From: Plantago ovata
Taxonomy: Eukaryota; Streptophyta; Magnoliopsida; Lamiales; Plantaginaceae
NCBI GenBank assembly: GCA_028274465.1
Contig: CM051455.1
Location: forward strand, 126,887,462 to 126,951,461
DNA: 64,000 bases
Direction of reading: 5' to 3'
The translations under genes were made by a program, and so were the position numbers. Of this stretch, positions 1 through 10,625 are shown one piece after another; the first letter of the stretch is position 1, and every line of letters begins with the position of its first letter. The notes under the pieces were generated by a model. The model was given only the letters and a program-made list of their open reading frames with translations, did not search any database and had not been told where the DNA came from.

Positions 1-1333
1 TCAGGTCAACGTATCTGAACTCCAGCGGAAGATAATTAACTCGATGTTTACAACCTTAATGTACCCAAGAATAAACCAATTTGAAGCACACAATTATCTT
101 TGGGTTATACAATTCCCACTCTTCAAAACGTTGACAATGATTTTAATGAGGCCATCGCAACCTTTCTAAGGTCCGATGGATGGGACCGTATAGATTGGAA
201 GGTCTCCTTCGAAACTGGCTTGGCTAGCTTTAGTTGTACTCTGCCTCAGTGCCTTGGTCTGCAATCTGTAGTACAAGTACAACCATAACAGCAAAAGAAA
301 GTTTTTCATAAGGAACAGCCTGAGATAACACTCTTATTTCATTCCACTTTATTCAAGCAAAATATGGGGGTTTATACATTATACTGAGTGCAGATTATGT
401 TTATTCCCAGTAAATTGGTCTTGGTGCTCTAATGTTCATGTTTAACTCCAAATTCAACATTTAGTATTGGATTCAATTATTTCTTGATGGATAATACTAT
501 CACTAAATTGAATAACACATTTATTTTGCAAATCTTATAAAAAAGTACATTTTAAAATCAAACACAAAAATCTAAAAGAGTCGATATGTTCCCAAGAAAT
601 TTTTGGTGCAATAAACAATAGCAAGAAACATCATAGAAAGAAGGAATATGCTTTGAACGTGTAGGCACTAAAACGGGCATCATCAGAACAACGTATGCAT
701 GACAGAACAAGCATATCTACCTAGTATCGAACACGAGACCTCCCGTAACGTAGCTTTCGTACCAACCAACTCAACTGAGTCAATTTCTTTAAATATCTTC
801 CGACTAAACAATATTTTATATAAACACGTGTCTGAAAATATAAAAAAAAAAACAGGGGCAAATCGGTGAACAAATAATCAAAACACACACACGAACGGCA
901 TCCATGGCAGCCGTTCCCGTTCAGTTCAATTTGAAGTAGGAAGAATATATATGCTTTTGTTATTACGATTTAGAGTTTAAATCAACCAAAACGGAATTTC
1001 AAACTCCCAAAATGCATTGGAATTAAAAGAAAAATAAAAGAAATTGGGAGATGATGAAGCTTGATGATGGCCGTATGGTGGAGATGACGATGGTCGCGGT
1101 GCTGGTGATGATTCGTGATGATGATGGTGTTGTGATGATGGAAAGAATTGATGATTGAAGATGGGCGGTTTTGGAGTGGTTACGTGGTGGTCTTGGGGCG
1201 GCGAGGTGGTGGTGAAATGGTGATGAGATTGATGATTATGGTGGCGAATTGATGATTGAGGGGGTCTCCGGTGGATGGCGGTTATGGCAGCCGTGGTGGA
1301 GATGGGCGCGGTTTTGAGTAAGCAGGGAAGGAG
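1..1333. repeat. Block X, copy 1 of a segmental duplication
   Basis: Nearly identical to 22982-24313, including non-coding sequence, and the two copies diverge abruptly after the shared AGCAGGGAAGG. The block holds a small open frame ending near 288 (about 60 residues, no recognised domain, conserved in the other copy). It also has a tRNA-like stretch around 722-784 and a GAT/GGT-rich low-complexity tract from about 1050 to 1320. In the second copy X lies just downstream of the cystatin-like gene and its 3' tail. The start of this window is therefore expected to follow another cystatin-like gene copy just outside it. I do not recognise a functional gene in the block. Confidence 0.85.
722..784 (-). 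other. tRNA-like (SINE-head-like) sequence
   Basis: Read on the minus strand, an A-box-like GTTGAGTTGG is followed about 35 nt later by a B-box-like GTGTTCGATAC, the layout of an internal pol III promoter. The anticodon arm does not fold convincingly, so it is not a functional tRNA. It could be the head of a degraded SINE. The same sequence is present in the second X block near 23702-23765. Confidence 0.35.
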
Positions 1334-1736
1334 AACCGAAGAGAAGAAGAGAAGGTGTGAAAATTATTTTAGTTGATGATCTCCCAACCTGTGTAAGGTG
1401 GGCTTATATAGAAGGATGGAAATAGAAAGTTCAGATAAAAAATTAAAAAGCTAGGATTAATGCAGAACAAAATCATTCTGATTGTATTTTGCTTTCATAA
1501 TTAACCCGCTAATTGAGGGGTTTTCTTTCTTCTTTTTAGCTGTAAATGGAATGAGATTATGATGATGGATAGACCGGGGCTGGCTGCGTTTTGAATCTGG
1601 AGAATATATGCGTGTATAAATATTTTATAATAGTAACTCCTTAGCCAATAATATGTTTAATTAGACATTTGTATACTCAAACAAAGGGTTATGGATAAAT
1701 GGATATAATATTATGAATCACACGATTTTATAGTAT
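1334..1736. other. Unique AT-rich spacer
   Basis: No gene recognised. This follows X only in the left copy. It may be the native continuation of X, which in the right copy is interrupted at 24314 by Copia sequence. Confidence 0.5.
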
Positions 1737-2249
1737 TTGATTATTGATGATAGTGTTTTTTACACTTTCATTTGGTTCTTTTTCACCTATTTAGCTATCC
1801 TCTTGCATGCATTTTTAGTGCATTTTATTAGAATAGTGTCACGTTTCCATTTCTTTTGTTATTTTCAGGTTTTAGGTGAAAATCGCACTTTTGGATGTAA
1901 ATTATGGCGAACCATTGTAGTTTTGGTGCAACGAGATCACCCGTGGTGTGTCAAGGAGTACCGGGACGTGTTTCCAGGCCAAGAGACCAAGTTTCGGAGC
2001 TTAAAGTCGTGCCAAAGACCAAAAATCGAAGACTTGGAGGAAGAAAAGCACGGGCAGCACTCTGCCCGTGCCAGGCGCACCGCCTGGCACACCAGGCGGT
2101 CAGCCCTGGTGGCTTTACGGGAGCTGATATATATATTTTATAAAGTTGAGAATTTTCATATATTCATTCATATTTGGAGAGACATAAACCCTAGAGTTGG
2201 TTCTGGGTTTTCTTAGACTTAGAACTATTTTTTCTTAGCGATTTGGAGC
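1737..2249. mobile_element. Probable Gypsy-type LTR fragment
   Basis: A long open but unconserved frame, a GC-rich patch inside an AT-rich context, and two adjacent perfect hairpins (2048-2071 and 2080-2099) resemble the LTRs of plant Gypsy elements. No TG/CA ends or target-site duplication could be assigned. The sequence may continue across 2250 into block Y. The open frame at 1737-2216 has no recognised domain and is probably not a gene. Confidence 0.4.
2048..2099. repeat. Two adjacent perfect GC-rich hairpins
   Basis: First hairpin: stem GCACGGGCAG (2048-2057) pairs with CTGCCCGTGC (2062-2071) around a CACT loop. Second hairpin: stem CCGCCTGG (2080-2087) pairs with CCAGGCGG (2092-2099) around a CACA loop. 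Confidence 0.9.
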
Positions 2250-2584
2250 ATCAAGGTAGAGATTTGGACATCAATTGATCTCACCTTGCTAGATCTTTGT
2301 GAGTTTAGCAATTCACCTGAGATTGACAACCTCGGTGGTAACTTTGTATCTCACTATTTTTTGCTATGAGAATGACTGAAATAGGCCGATACAGTAACAA
2401 GAAATGTTGTTGTTACGGTACCCGCCTACTACAATCATTCACAACACAAGTCCAACTTATTACTATTATGGTGTGTTCAGTTAAATACAATCATCTATAC
2501 ACATTGTTATCGTATACACATTGTTATCGTATACTGTATCAAGCTATCATGTAAGTCGCTAATGAACCTTTTTTGGCTTACCAG

Positions 2585-3433
2585 CTTAACAATTCTCATA
2601 ACTGGGAGCACCTAAAGAGTTATCTTGTCAAGTCTGATGATTGCAACAACCTCTCAAGACGATACAAGGTTTTTAACCCAACTTTGAGCTATTAGTGACA
2701 CATTTTGTCTAATGTTCGAACAATATCCTATATTTAAACCAAAATATCATGTACAGACGCTAAAGCACTACAAGTTGGCAGGAACTGAGTCCCATTGAAG
2801 CTGGCTGCTGTAAACCACCATCCGAGTATGTACCCTCTTTTAACTTCCCATACTAATTTCTAATTCTTTGATTGAGAAGAAGTGTATTCTGGTTTTGTCA
2901 CCAGAAAGTTACGGTAGGAGTTTTTTGTCTTCTCTTGATTGTGATATCCTTTGTTTCCATTTCAGATGTGATTATCCTGCTGTAAATGCTTCATTCTACG
3001 ACTTGAGCTTTCATCCGATCAGTCCCAACAAGGACTGTAGGCTATACAAAAACTCCAAAACCGTCAAGTGCTATAATTGTGATTCCTGCAAGTATATCAC
3101 TTTCCCCATACTTTTTCACCTTTCTTTATTTTCATAAATTATTGCAAACTCACTGTGTTCTATCGACTCTGCTATGCCTACCAAGGGCCGGAGTTGCACA
3201 GTACATGAAAACAGAATGGAGAGTGGTAGCAATATTCAATGTTATTCTCTTTATTGTCTTGGTAAGACCCCATTTTCACTATTCTGCTATTAAAGATAAA
3301 TCAAGAAATTAAATTTCAACATGTTCTTAGACCAAGTATTTGAAAAGTTTGATGTGTGGTTATGCAGTCCATGGTCTACTTTGTGGGTTGCTATGCAAGA
3401 CGAAATGCTGCCAGGAGCCGCTCGAAAGTGTGA
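2585..3433 (+). pseudogene. Tetraspanin (TET3-like) 3' gene fragment
   Basis: Five exon-like segments with good splice sites encode the large extracellular loop and last membrane helix of a plant tetraspanin: 2585-2668, 2757-2825, 2966-3091, 3186-3261 and 3368-3433. Visible hallmarks are LSPIEAGCCKPPSE, the loop motif CYNCDSCKAG, a hydrophobic helix from exon 4 into exon 5, and a short basic tail ending at TGA 3431-3433. The first half of the protein (three membrane helices and the start of the loop) is absent. Exon 2 also carries one extra base near 2787 that breaks the frame between YKLA and LSPIE. Both Y copies share this break, so the fragment was dead before the duplication. Plant tetraspanins organise membrane microdomains; this piece cannot do so. 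Confidence 0.85.
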
Positions 3434-4112
3434 TGCATGGGTCTTGTCAAGAGTTACTAAATGTTGGGAGCTGCTTCGATGCATGCATACTGAGATTCCA
3501 ACGGGCCAGGGCATAGTAAAATGGAGAAACTATTAGAGAGGAATCTGTGTAAGATGTCAATACTAGTAGTTAGTATTAGAACAGAATGCAAGATGTGTTG
3601 TTGCATTCAATAAAACCTTCAATTTCAAACCCAAAGCAGATAGAATTAGACTATTTTTCTAAATGAACCTGTAGGTTGTTGAAATGATCATTATTTTTGT
3701 TGTGACCCAAATTTAATTTATATATCAACAAGCAAGTACGAATTCAGATATCAATCGATCGAATTACAGTGAAAGAAGAAAAGTAAGATGGAAAGGAATA
3801 ACAAATATCGACTAAACTAGTGGATTTGCCGGAATCAATAATCGGAAAGGGCAACCTGTAAATGGAATTTATGATTTATGATCAGAAACTGTAAAAAAGT
3901 GTTTAAAAGGATAAAGGCTCACAACACAACCACACTGAGCTCCATGACGTTTCGGTGTATATATTGATGATGAATTGCAACAATATGCCTGACACGTGTA
4001 GGTGACAAAACTGGTTATAGCCGGTCACCACCCCTTCAATTTTGCCTTGTCCTCGAGGCAAATAGAATTAATAATTAGTAACAGCAGTGCCACATAATTT
4101 TTCCGCTTCCAG
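3434..4112. other. Spacer downstream of tetraspanin fragment
   Basis: Nothing gene-like was seen. It includes the right edge (TATG at 3984-3987) of the segment deleted from copy 2. Confidence 0.5.
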
Positions 4113-4424
4113 TGATCTTGAGATGATTGTAGCGTATGAGAGAGTTGATTTGGTTGCTCATGCTAAACGTCTATTGCATGCACTTAAATGCCCAGATAAT
4201 AGAAGCAGCGACATGGGTGCTCAGACAGGCTGTTGAAGGTGGAGAGATTGAGGAAATAGCGGTATTCTAGCGAATGATTAATCACTTTTCCAAGTACAGA
4301 AAGTATGGAAATGTGATTGAGGTTTTGAGAGAATGAATGAAAGAGGTAGGTTCTTTTCCCGACTCTAATCTAATGTGATAGCGCTTGCTCTGAATGCCTA
4401 TGGGAAGCTGCAAGAGTTTGATTA
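4113..4424 (+). pseudogene. PPR protein gene remnant
   Basis: Translated pieces such as VAHAKRLLHALKCPDN, MINHFSKYRKYGNVIEV and ALALNAYGKLQEF fit consecutive pentatricopeptide helix pairs. In-frame stops and frame changes interrupt them. PPR proteins bind organellar RNA; this stretch is far too short and broken to do so. The second copy (13416-13727) has one more T in the GAGGTTTTTGAG run and keeps ERMNERG in frame there, so the copies have drifted slightly. Confidence 0.6.
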
Positions 4425-4617
4425 ATTGCACTAATATAACTAATATGTAGAAAAGCATTGAATATGACTAATTATTATTAACCCAACCATAATTAACATA
4501 TGAGAGTAACTCAATTGATGATGATCTCAAGTTATATAAAGTAGTAGAATTCAAACAGATAGATAGCAGAGTACCAATGAACCATAAATAACATATGTTT
4601 TAATAGCAGAGTACACA

Positions 4618-6439
4618 TCAATGCAGCCTGCAGGGTGGGTCTAGCAGGGTTTTGGTTTTGTACCCAGGAGGGGCAAGCACTACCTTTGTTATACCAACAA
4701 AGTTACTGACCATATTTCGGGCAACCATTCCGTAGCCGCCATTGGCCCAGAGAGGGCCCCAGGAGTTCAAAATGGTGAAAAAGTCTGTACCGTCCCTGGT
4801 TCCATAACCGACTATCACCACCAGGTGATCAAGTTCGGTACCAGCAGGCAAGGTCTCAGAATACACTTCCTGAAATAGTAATTATAAAATAACTTAATAC
4901 CTAATAATTACCTATAAAATTAAATTGAAGATCAAATGCAAAATTACTAACAAGTGGCTGTAGATAGTTTAAGTGATCCGTGGCTGCGATAGCAGCGAGG
5001 ACGGGACGGTTTTTCTTGAGTACAGCAATGACATCATCTTCGGTTTCGGGGAAGCAAAAACCATCCGCCTCCTCGAGTTCTTTGTCCGAACCTAACTTCT
5101 TATCCCCCGCCCCCACCACAAAAAACCGTTCACTGGTAACCTGAAATAAGCAAGATTTCAGAAAGAAATAGTAGCATATAACGTTAAGAATAAAAAAAAA
5201 TATAGGCAACTTATTTGATACTACTTCGGTATACACTAGCGTAATACCGAATGATACGAAATTACGATAAAGATGAGGGAATCTATACTATCTATCATCT
5301 CGAAATGAGTATCTTACATCACTTTGGTCGCAGTTCAACCTGCGTGCCGCATACTCGCGATAATTTTGTTGTTGGTGAATGCCTCTCATGAAAGCGAAGT
5401 TGAGTAAGTCGATCATATGGGCAGCCTTACAACCTGCTTGATCCTGCTTTGCAGCACAAAGATTGTGGAAACCACAATCAACTATGTGCTGAGTTGATGC
5501 GGACACGACCTGTAACATGAAGGGCTTTTCTATTGAGAACCTAGACATAGAAGAGTAAGTGTTGTACTAAAGCTAGCATTGTGGGGCACCTGCCCCATAA
5601 ACTTTTCTTTTATTTTAAATTATACCTTATTAAAAATCTTAATTTGCATCCACACAATTTTTATAAAATACTGTAATATCTTCTTACAGCAAGAGGGTTG
5701 AATTTGAGTCCTATAAAAAGTTTAATTGATACTACTATGAAAGAAAATTGTAATTTCAAATGTGTGATTTACACCTCCTTACCATCTCATACACGGATAC
5801 ACCCCTTTAAAGTTACAAATGTTCCGATTTTAATCCTTTAAAGCTTCAAGTCTATTTTGGTCATCAAAAGTTATCGTAATGCTCTAATTATACCAAATTT
5901 CTAATTTTGATCCCCAGATAATTAATAAATGGTAAGCAAAAGTTAAATTAACTAAAAAAAAAATACAAAGGATATATACAAGGGAGAATTAAACTTATAA
6001 AATAGAGAAATGGAAAGATAAGAGAAAGAAATAAAAACCTTATTTGTTCCCTGAAACGACAGATCGTTACCGCATAAGCCAAACCAATGGGGCCACATGT
6101 GCCTAGTTTGCAAAAAGGACATTATCATATACTACAGTCTAATAGTACGAAGTAGATAACAACTTTAAAAAAATAATTAATAAACATAATAATAGAGAAA
6201 TTAGAATTTCTAACCTGCTAATTTTTGATCCGCAGGGTATAGTAGTGGCCCTTTCCCATTCCATCCAATAGTGTGATGGTCATCCTAGGTTTGGAGGAAT
6301 AATAAACATTAATAAATAAATATATAATAAGAACAATATAATAACACAAATGTATATTTGTATTGAATTTTACATGACCCCAGAACTCGTCTTCTGCGGC
6401 GGCTGCATATGCAGCGGCGGAGTACCAACTTATTGACAT
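4618..6439 (-). pseudogene. Papain-like (C1A) protease homologue, copy 1, frameshifted
   Basis: Six exons on the minus strand: 6439-6374, 6284-6215, 6102-6039, 5509-5318, 5140-4952 and 4869-4618, all with GT-AG borders. The product would be a C1A fold: IGWNGKG mature start, CGPIGLAY at the active-site loop, VDCGFHN, the His strand DHLVVIVGYG, and the Asn loop LNSWGPLW. Exon 3 is one base shorter than in copy 2 (GTTCCC against GTTTCCC on the plus strand near 6047). Exon 4 is therefore read out of frame and stops early. Apart from this, the coding sequence is nearly identical to copy 2. The break may be a real mutation or a homopolymer error. Confidence 0.8.
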
Positions 6440-7654
6440 TTTTTGCTCAGATCTGTATAAAGTAAGTTGAAGTATTGTTAGTAAGGGGGCATGTTAAACT
6501 GTCTCTCCATTTTATTAGACTTATAATAGTAAAGAAGATATTGCAAATAAAAATATTAACGAGTATAAAAATTAGACAAGAGTGAGAGATTCCAGCACCA
6601 TAAAATCAAAATTGATTGCGCTAGACAAACTCAGTTTTATTATAAACTAATCCTAAATTTTTTAGATAAAAAGTCACAGGAATCAAGGAATCCAAAACTG
6701 ACAACCCCCAACTCCTTCACCCTTCGCCTAACATTTGAACCACAAAAAATGAAGCCTAGTACATTCTAGTGTGCTACCACTAAAACACACACACACACAC
6801 ACAGAGATCAAGACTACAGATCTAGAACGTAATGCTTAACCATCGGTGTTTAACAGATGAAAATAGACAAGAATAAGAGTAAGAAAAATAGGACAAATTG
6901 AAGTAAAAGAGAAATAGATCTAACCGACTCACCAGAGATTAAAAAGAAAAAAAAAAGCAAGCACTTGAGCAAGGTAAACATGTAATTCCAGACCAACTTA
7001 TCTAAGTTAGAGACACAAAACTTATCTAAGATATAGAGACTGAACACAACAATCAACCAAAATTTTATTGTAAAGAAAATGAAAGAACCAAAACGTTAAA
7101 GTTTAAACCTGTTCAAACCAAACCCAAAACCCTAGCTTTTTATTCAAGAATGAAACAGTGATGAGTATAGTAGGTACGTAGGGACTATATGTATAGAGTA
7201 TATAGACAAAATAGTGAAGGACACACTAATGTTATGTCTTCACAGTTTCCAGCTATGTTTTTCAAATCTTTTGTTTTTTTTTTTGGTCAAGAGTCAACGC
7301 CTCCTCTGTTATCACTACTGACATCTCTGACCATGATAGAAAGAAAGAAAGAAAGAAAGTCAGATGATGAGAGACAGATTTGTGAATAAGTAAAAAGGGT
7401 GGGGTATATGCCAATATAACAAATTGCGTGAAATAATTGTAAAAAACGTTCTTCCATAGCGCTTGCTTGTATACAAGTGTGTGGTTTTTGAGGTTTCCGT
7501 TTTTTAACACGTAGTGGCCAAGAAGAACTTGCGTACATGGCACACATAAATAAATATTAAATACGAGTCAGGTGAATTGACGAAATGCAGCAGTGTCCTT
7601 TCCATGAGAGACTGAATATTGGAGGGCCATTTCGTAATACTGCAAAAATGGTTT
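6440..7654. other. 5' flank of papain-like gene
   Basis: No further exon was identified with confidence. It contains an (AC)n tract (6784-6802, longer in copy 2) and a (GAAA)n tract near 7337-7361. A donor-like site (CTCTGGTGAGTC on the minus strand, near 6930) could mark a 5'-UTR intron. I found no signal peptide or propeptide exon upstream. Confidence 0.4.
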
Positions 7655-7754
7655 NNNNNNNNNNNNNNNNNNNNNNNNNNNNNNNNNNNNNNNNNNNNNN
7701 NNNNNNNNNNNNNNNNNNNNNNNNNNNNNNNNNNNNNNNNNNNNNNNNNNNNNN
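7655..7754. other. Assembly gap of 100 N
   Basis: Exactly 100 N, a conventional placeholder. Comparison with copy 2 (16966-17590) indicates that about 620 bp are missing here, including the start of the Gypsy-type LTR. Confidence 0.98.
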
Positions 7755-9063
7755 GTGAATAGACATACAACAAATCAAAACAAAACAGACAGGCACTAGA
7801 TCGGAACAGAACAGAACAGACAACAGATCAGAACAGAACAAAATTTGTTGGTGCAGCCCGCCTTATTGCTCCTACTCCCAGAATGCCCTTATGACTCCTT
7901 CTAGAATGATCAATTCTAGACAGAACAGAACAGACACCTTGCGTACGTTCAGGGGAAGCAGATCCTACGACCCAAATAGACCTCAGCGACTTCTGCCTCG
8001 CGTCTAAAAGGGATTAGACTAGGAAACTCATAAGTAAACTCGATAGCCCTCTGCTATCCAAGTCTACCTACTCGTAATCCCAATCGGCCGGCCAGACAAC
8101 TGAACAGACAGATACAGACAAACAGAGCAATAAGTCAATTACAGATACAAAATTCAGATAACTGAATAAGAATCCTGCAGAAGAGTTAGTGCGGAACAGA
8201 ATGATGTCACACGGATTTAGGTACATCTTTTAAAAGAGCGGAAGCATACAAAATACAATACACTTAAGTATATAAACATGCATAGCACATTGCCTTCCAG
8301 GTTTTGCAAACTAGAATTTTGGGGTGAACACTCACATCAGAGTTGGTTGAATCTTAACCATAGATCGGACAATACGGATTACAGGACACCAGACAAAATA
8401 TTTAAGAGCTCGGATTACGGAGTGACGAACAGAAACACCTAAACAGAATACGAACGGTTACTAACTGACAGTTGAAACGGAAGTCGAAAAAATTAAAAGA
8501 TAAAATAAACGGAGGATGGGTTGCGGATGAGATTCAAACTCAAGAACTTAAGGTTAGACTAATCAGTACTAACCAATCAAGCTAGCAAGACAATTAGTTC
8601 ACAAAGCTTTCGAAGGTTTTAACGATGTTCATAAAATTATTGTTTTACTCTTAGGTTAAAATTACCAAAATGCCCCCAGATACGTATATTATAAAACAGA
8701 ATCATACTTCAGTACATTTCCCCGTAACCTTCCAAATTAATATGAAATTACCATTTTACCCTTAACTTTCAAATAATTATAAAAGTACCCTTGAAGTGCG
8801 GTACTTACGAGAAGACCTTTACAGTTTAGACAAAATTACAAAAATACCTTTCGACTTTCAAGAAAGACAAACAGGCTCTAATTTTAGAACATTACAGAAA
8901 TACCCTTCATAGTTTCAGAATCAGTGGACTACCCTTATGGTTTTCGTAAAATTACAAAACTCCCCTTTATAAAATGACCAAAATGCCCTTTGTATTTTAA
9001 ATTACTAAAATACTTTTGTTTTAAAATATGGGAAGGGCAAAATAGTCGATTAATAAATTGAAG
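7755..9063 (+). mobile_element. Gypsy-type LTR, copy 1 (5' end in gap)
   Basis: Homologous to 17134-18895 and, in inverted orientation, to 28739-30601. Matching landmarks include GTTGGTGCAGCCCGCC, CCTACGACCCAAATAGACCTC and the CTCAGTGGTATTCATGCA region. No gag or pol sequence is attached, so it is a solo LTR or LTR fragment. The 3' border is not certain. Confidence 0.7.
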
Positions 9064-9430
9064 TCAACCGTGGTTGCTAATGAACAATCATCTATACACA
9101 TTGTTATACATTAGTATGAAGAATTGTGATGAATGGTTATATATGGAAGCTGTTAAACTCAATTTATGGGAGCTGTTAGTATGAAGTATCTGTGCGGTGG
9201 TGTGGGCTTCTTTTATTTTGGTGGGCATCGAGTTCAGCTATGCAGTAGCTATTTGTTTTTTTCTTTGTTTTCTGCTCTGCTGTGTTGTTTTCTCCCCTGT
9301 TGTGGGCTTTCCGTGTATGTTTGTTACACGTAGTCAAAAAAGTTTGCCATTTTTCTATGTTGCTATGTCATCTACCATATGTATTTGGTTGAATTTGAAC
9401 ATTTTATTGCTATGTATTCTTGTAGAAAAT
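9064..9430. other. Spacer without recognised gene
   Basis: It has a hydrophobic open frame with no homology I can name. It begins with a 24-bp stretch (9084 onward) that also occurs upstream of the tetraspanin fragment near 2480 and 12963. Confidence 0.4.
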
Positions 9431-9501
9431 GGGTGTTTAGTCTAGTGGTATGATTTTGTCGCTAAATGCGAGAGGTCGCGAGTTCGATTCTCGCAACACC
9501 C
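9431..9501 (+). pseudogene. tRNA-Pro-like pseudogene
   Basis: A 71-nt cloverleaf relic with a perfect 7-bp acceptor stem (GGGTGTT/AACACCC), A box TAGTCTAGTGG, and a perfect T arm GCGAG-TTCGATT-CTCGC containing the B box. The D and T halves align with plant tRNA-Pro(UGG). The anticodon arm (TTGTC GCTAAAT GCGAG) is mispaired and would present TAA at the anticodon position, so charging as Pro is not expected. An identical copy lies at 19266-19336. Confidence 0.7.
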
Positions 9502-9593
9502 CTTATTGCATTTAAAAATTATTTTTATATTTTATTATATTGTAAGCGAACTAAATGAATTAAAAGAAATATATATTTTTTTTAAATCAGATT

Positions 9594-9975
9594 TAGAGAC
9601 GGGTGAGCTTATCCGTCTCTAAATTGGAGAAACCATGGGCTGCCCGGTCAATGCAAAATTAGCGACTGATAAATTTATACGTCTCTAAATTTAGAGACGG
9701 ATAAGCTCATCCGTCGTTAAATGATTTAGCGACGCCACTTTTCGCGACGTCCTATTTAGCGACGGACCATCCGTCGCTATACCCAAATAGCGATGGATCG
9801 CTCCATTTAGCGACGGATCACATCCGTCGTTAAAAAGCTATTTTCTTGTAGTGGATTGGCTCTTTCCATGGACGAACTGAGCTTAGAGCGCAGTTCGTCC
9901 TTATCCGTCGCTAATTAGAGACGGATAGAATCCGTATCTACCCATCCGTCGCTAAATGCCTGATTTCTTGTAGTG
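9594..9975. mobile_element. CACTA-type terminal sequences, two ends in tandem
   Basis: Two copies of CACTACAAGAAA, read on the minus strand, end at 9853 and 9975. Each is backed by clustered subterminal repeats of the form TAGCGACGGAT/ATCCGTCGCTA. This is the structure of En/Spm (CACTA) transposon ends. Only ends of one polarity are present, with no opposite CACTACAAG terminus or transposase. A perfect hairpin (GGACGAACTG 9870-9879, CAGTTCGTCC 9891-9900) lies between the two ends. Confidence 0.7.
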
Positions 9976-10061
9976 AATGCATAAACAACAAACATCAATC
10001 ATTTCATTGAAAAGCTCTACAGACGGAGCAGAATTAGATGAGGTTACCCAATTGAAGAAGG

Positions 10062-10244
10062 CTAGGGTTTGGGGAGTGGAACTTGTCGGCGATTAGGGTT
10101 TTGGAACGGGAAAGGTTGGTTGTAGGGAGCACGAACACCGGAGGAGTGCTGGTGGCGGAGAGGTGAAGGAGCGGCGGCGGTAATAGGAGGAGAAGAAGGT
10201 GGTGGTGGAGTAGGAGGAGGAGGAGGTGGTGGAAAAGAGGCGGA
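10062..10244 (-). other. Antisense proline-rich open fragment
   Basis: Minus-strand frame of 61 codons, rich in Pro and Ser, with no start codon, ending in TAG within CCCTAG. It may be a captured exon of a proline-rich protein or mere low complexity. It is also present in copy 2 near 19885-20067. Confidence 0.25.
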
Positions 10245-10625
10245 GAATGATCAATCGATCTATCAGTCAGAAAAAAGAATAAATAAGGTGGTAATTTGCA
10301 ATAAGGACCTCATGTTTATAAGTTATAACAATTTTGCCACCGAATTTTTATGTTGATTTTAAGATGTTAGTAAATTGCAATTTAGTCCGTCTCTCTTTAA
10401 CTTAAATAGAGACGGTCTCTTATGAAAATTTGCGTAAATACAAACATAATGGGCAAGAATTCCATCTTAAATTTAAATCCAAACTAATGAATTCTTTCAT
10501 TTTTGCATTCTTGGAAGTGAAGCAACACTGTGTTTTGAAATCGTTATCCCGGCCCGTGCACGGAGATGCTGTCTAACGAGGAATTCTGCCTTTATGCAGT
10601 CGAGTGAAGTCTCCTCTCCTCCTCA

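Noticed and set aside
1737..2216. 159-codon open frame as a gene
   Set aside because: No domain, contains perfect hairpins and lies in LTR-like sequence.
6039..6102. Exon 3 of the papain-like gene read as MWPHWFGLCGNDLSF
   Set aside because: That frame does not follow from the preceding exon; the phase set by exon 2 gives GTCGPIGLAYAV, which aligns with the papain active-site loop.
6784..6802. CRISPR-like or regulatory repeat
   Set aside because: Simple (AC)n microsatellite in a plant genome; no spacer structure.
9197..9445. Hydrophobic open frame as a membrane protein gene
   Set aside because: No homology, no splice context, runs into the tRNA-like sequence; the copy at 19002 has a different frame because of indels.
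9431..9501. Functional tRNA
   Set aside because: The anticodon stem is mispaired and the anticodon position does not fit the Pro-like body.
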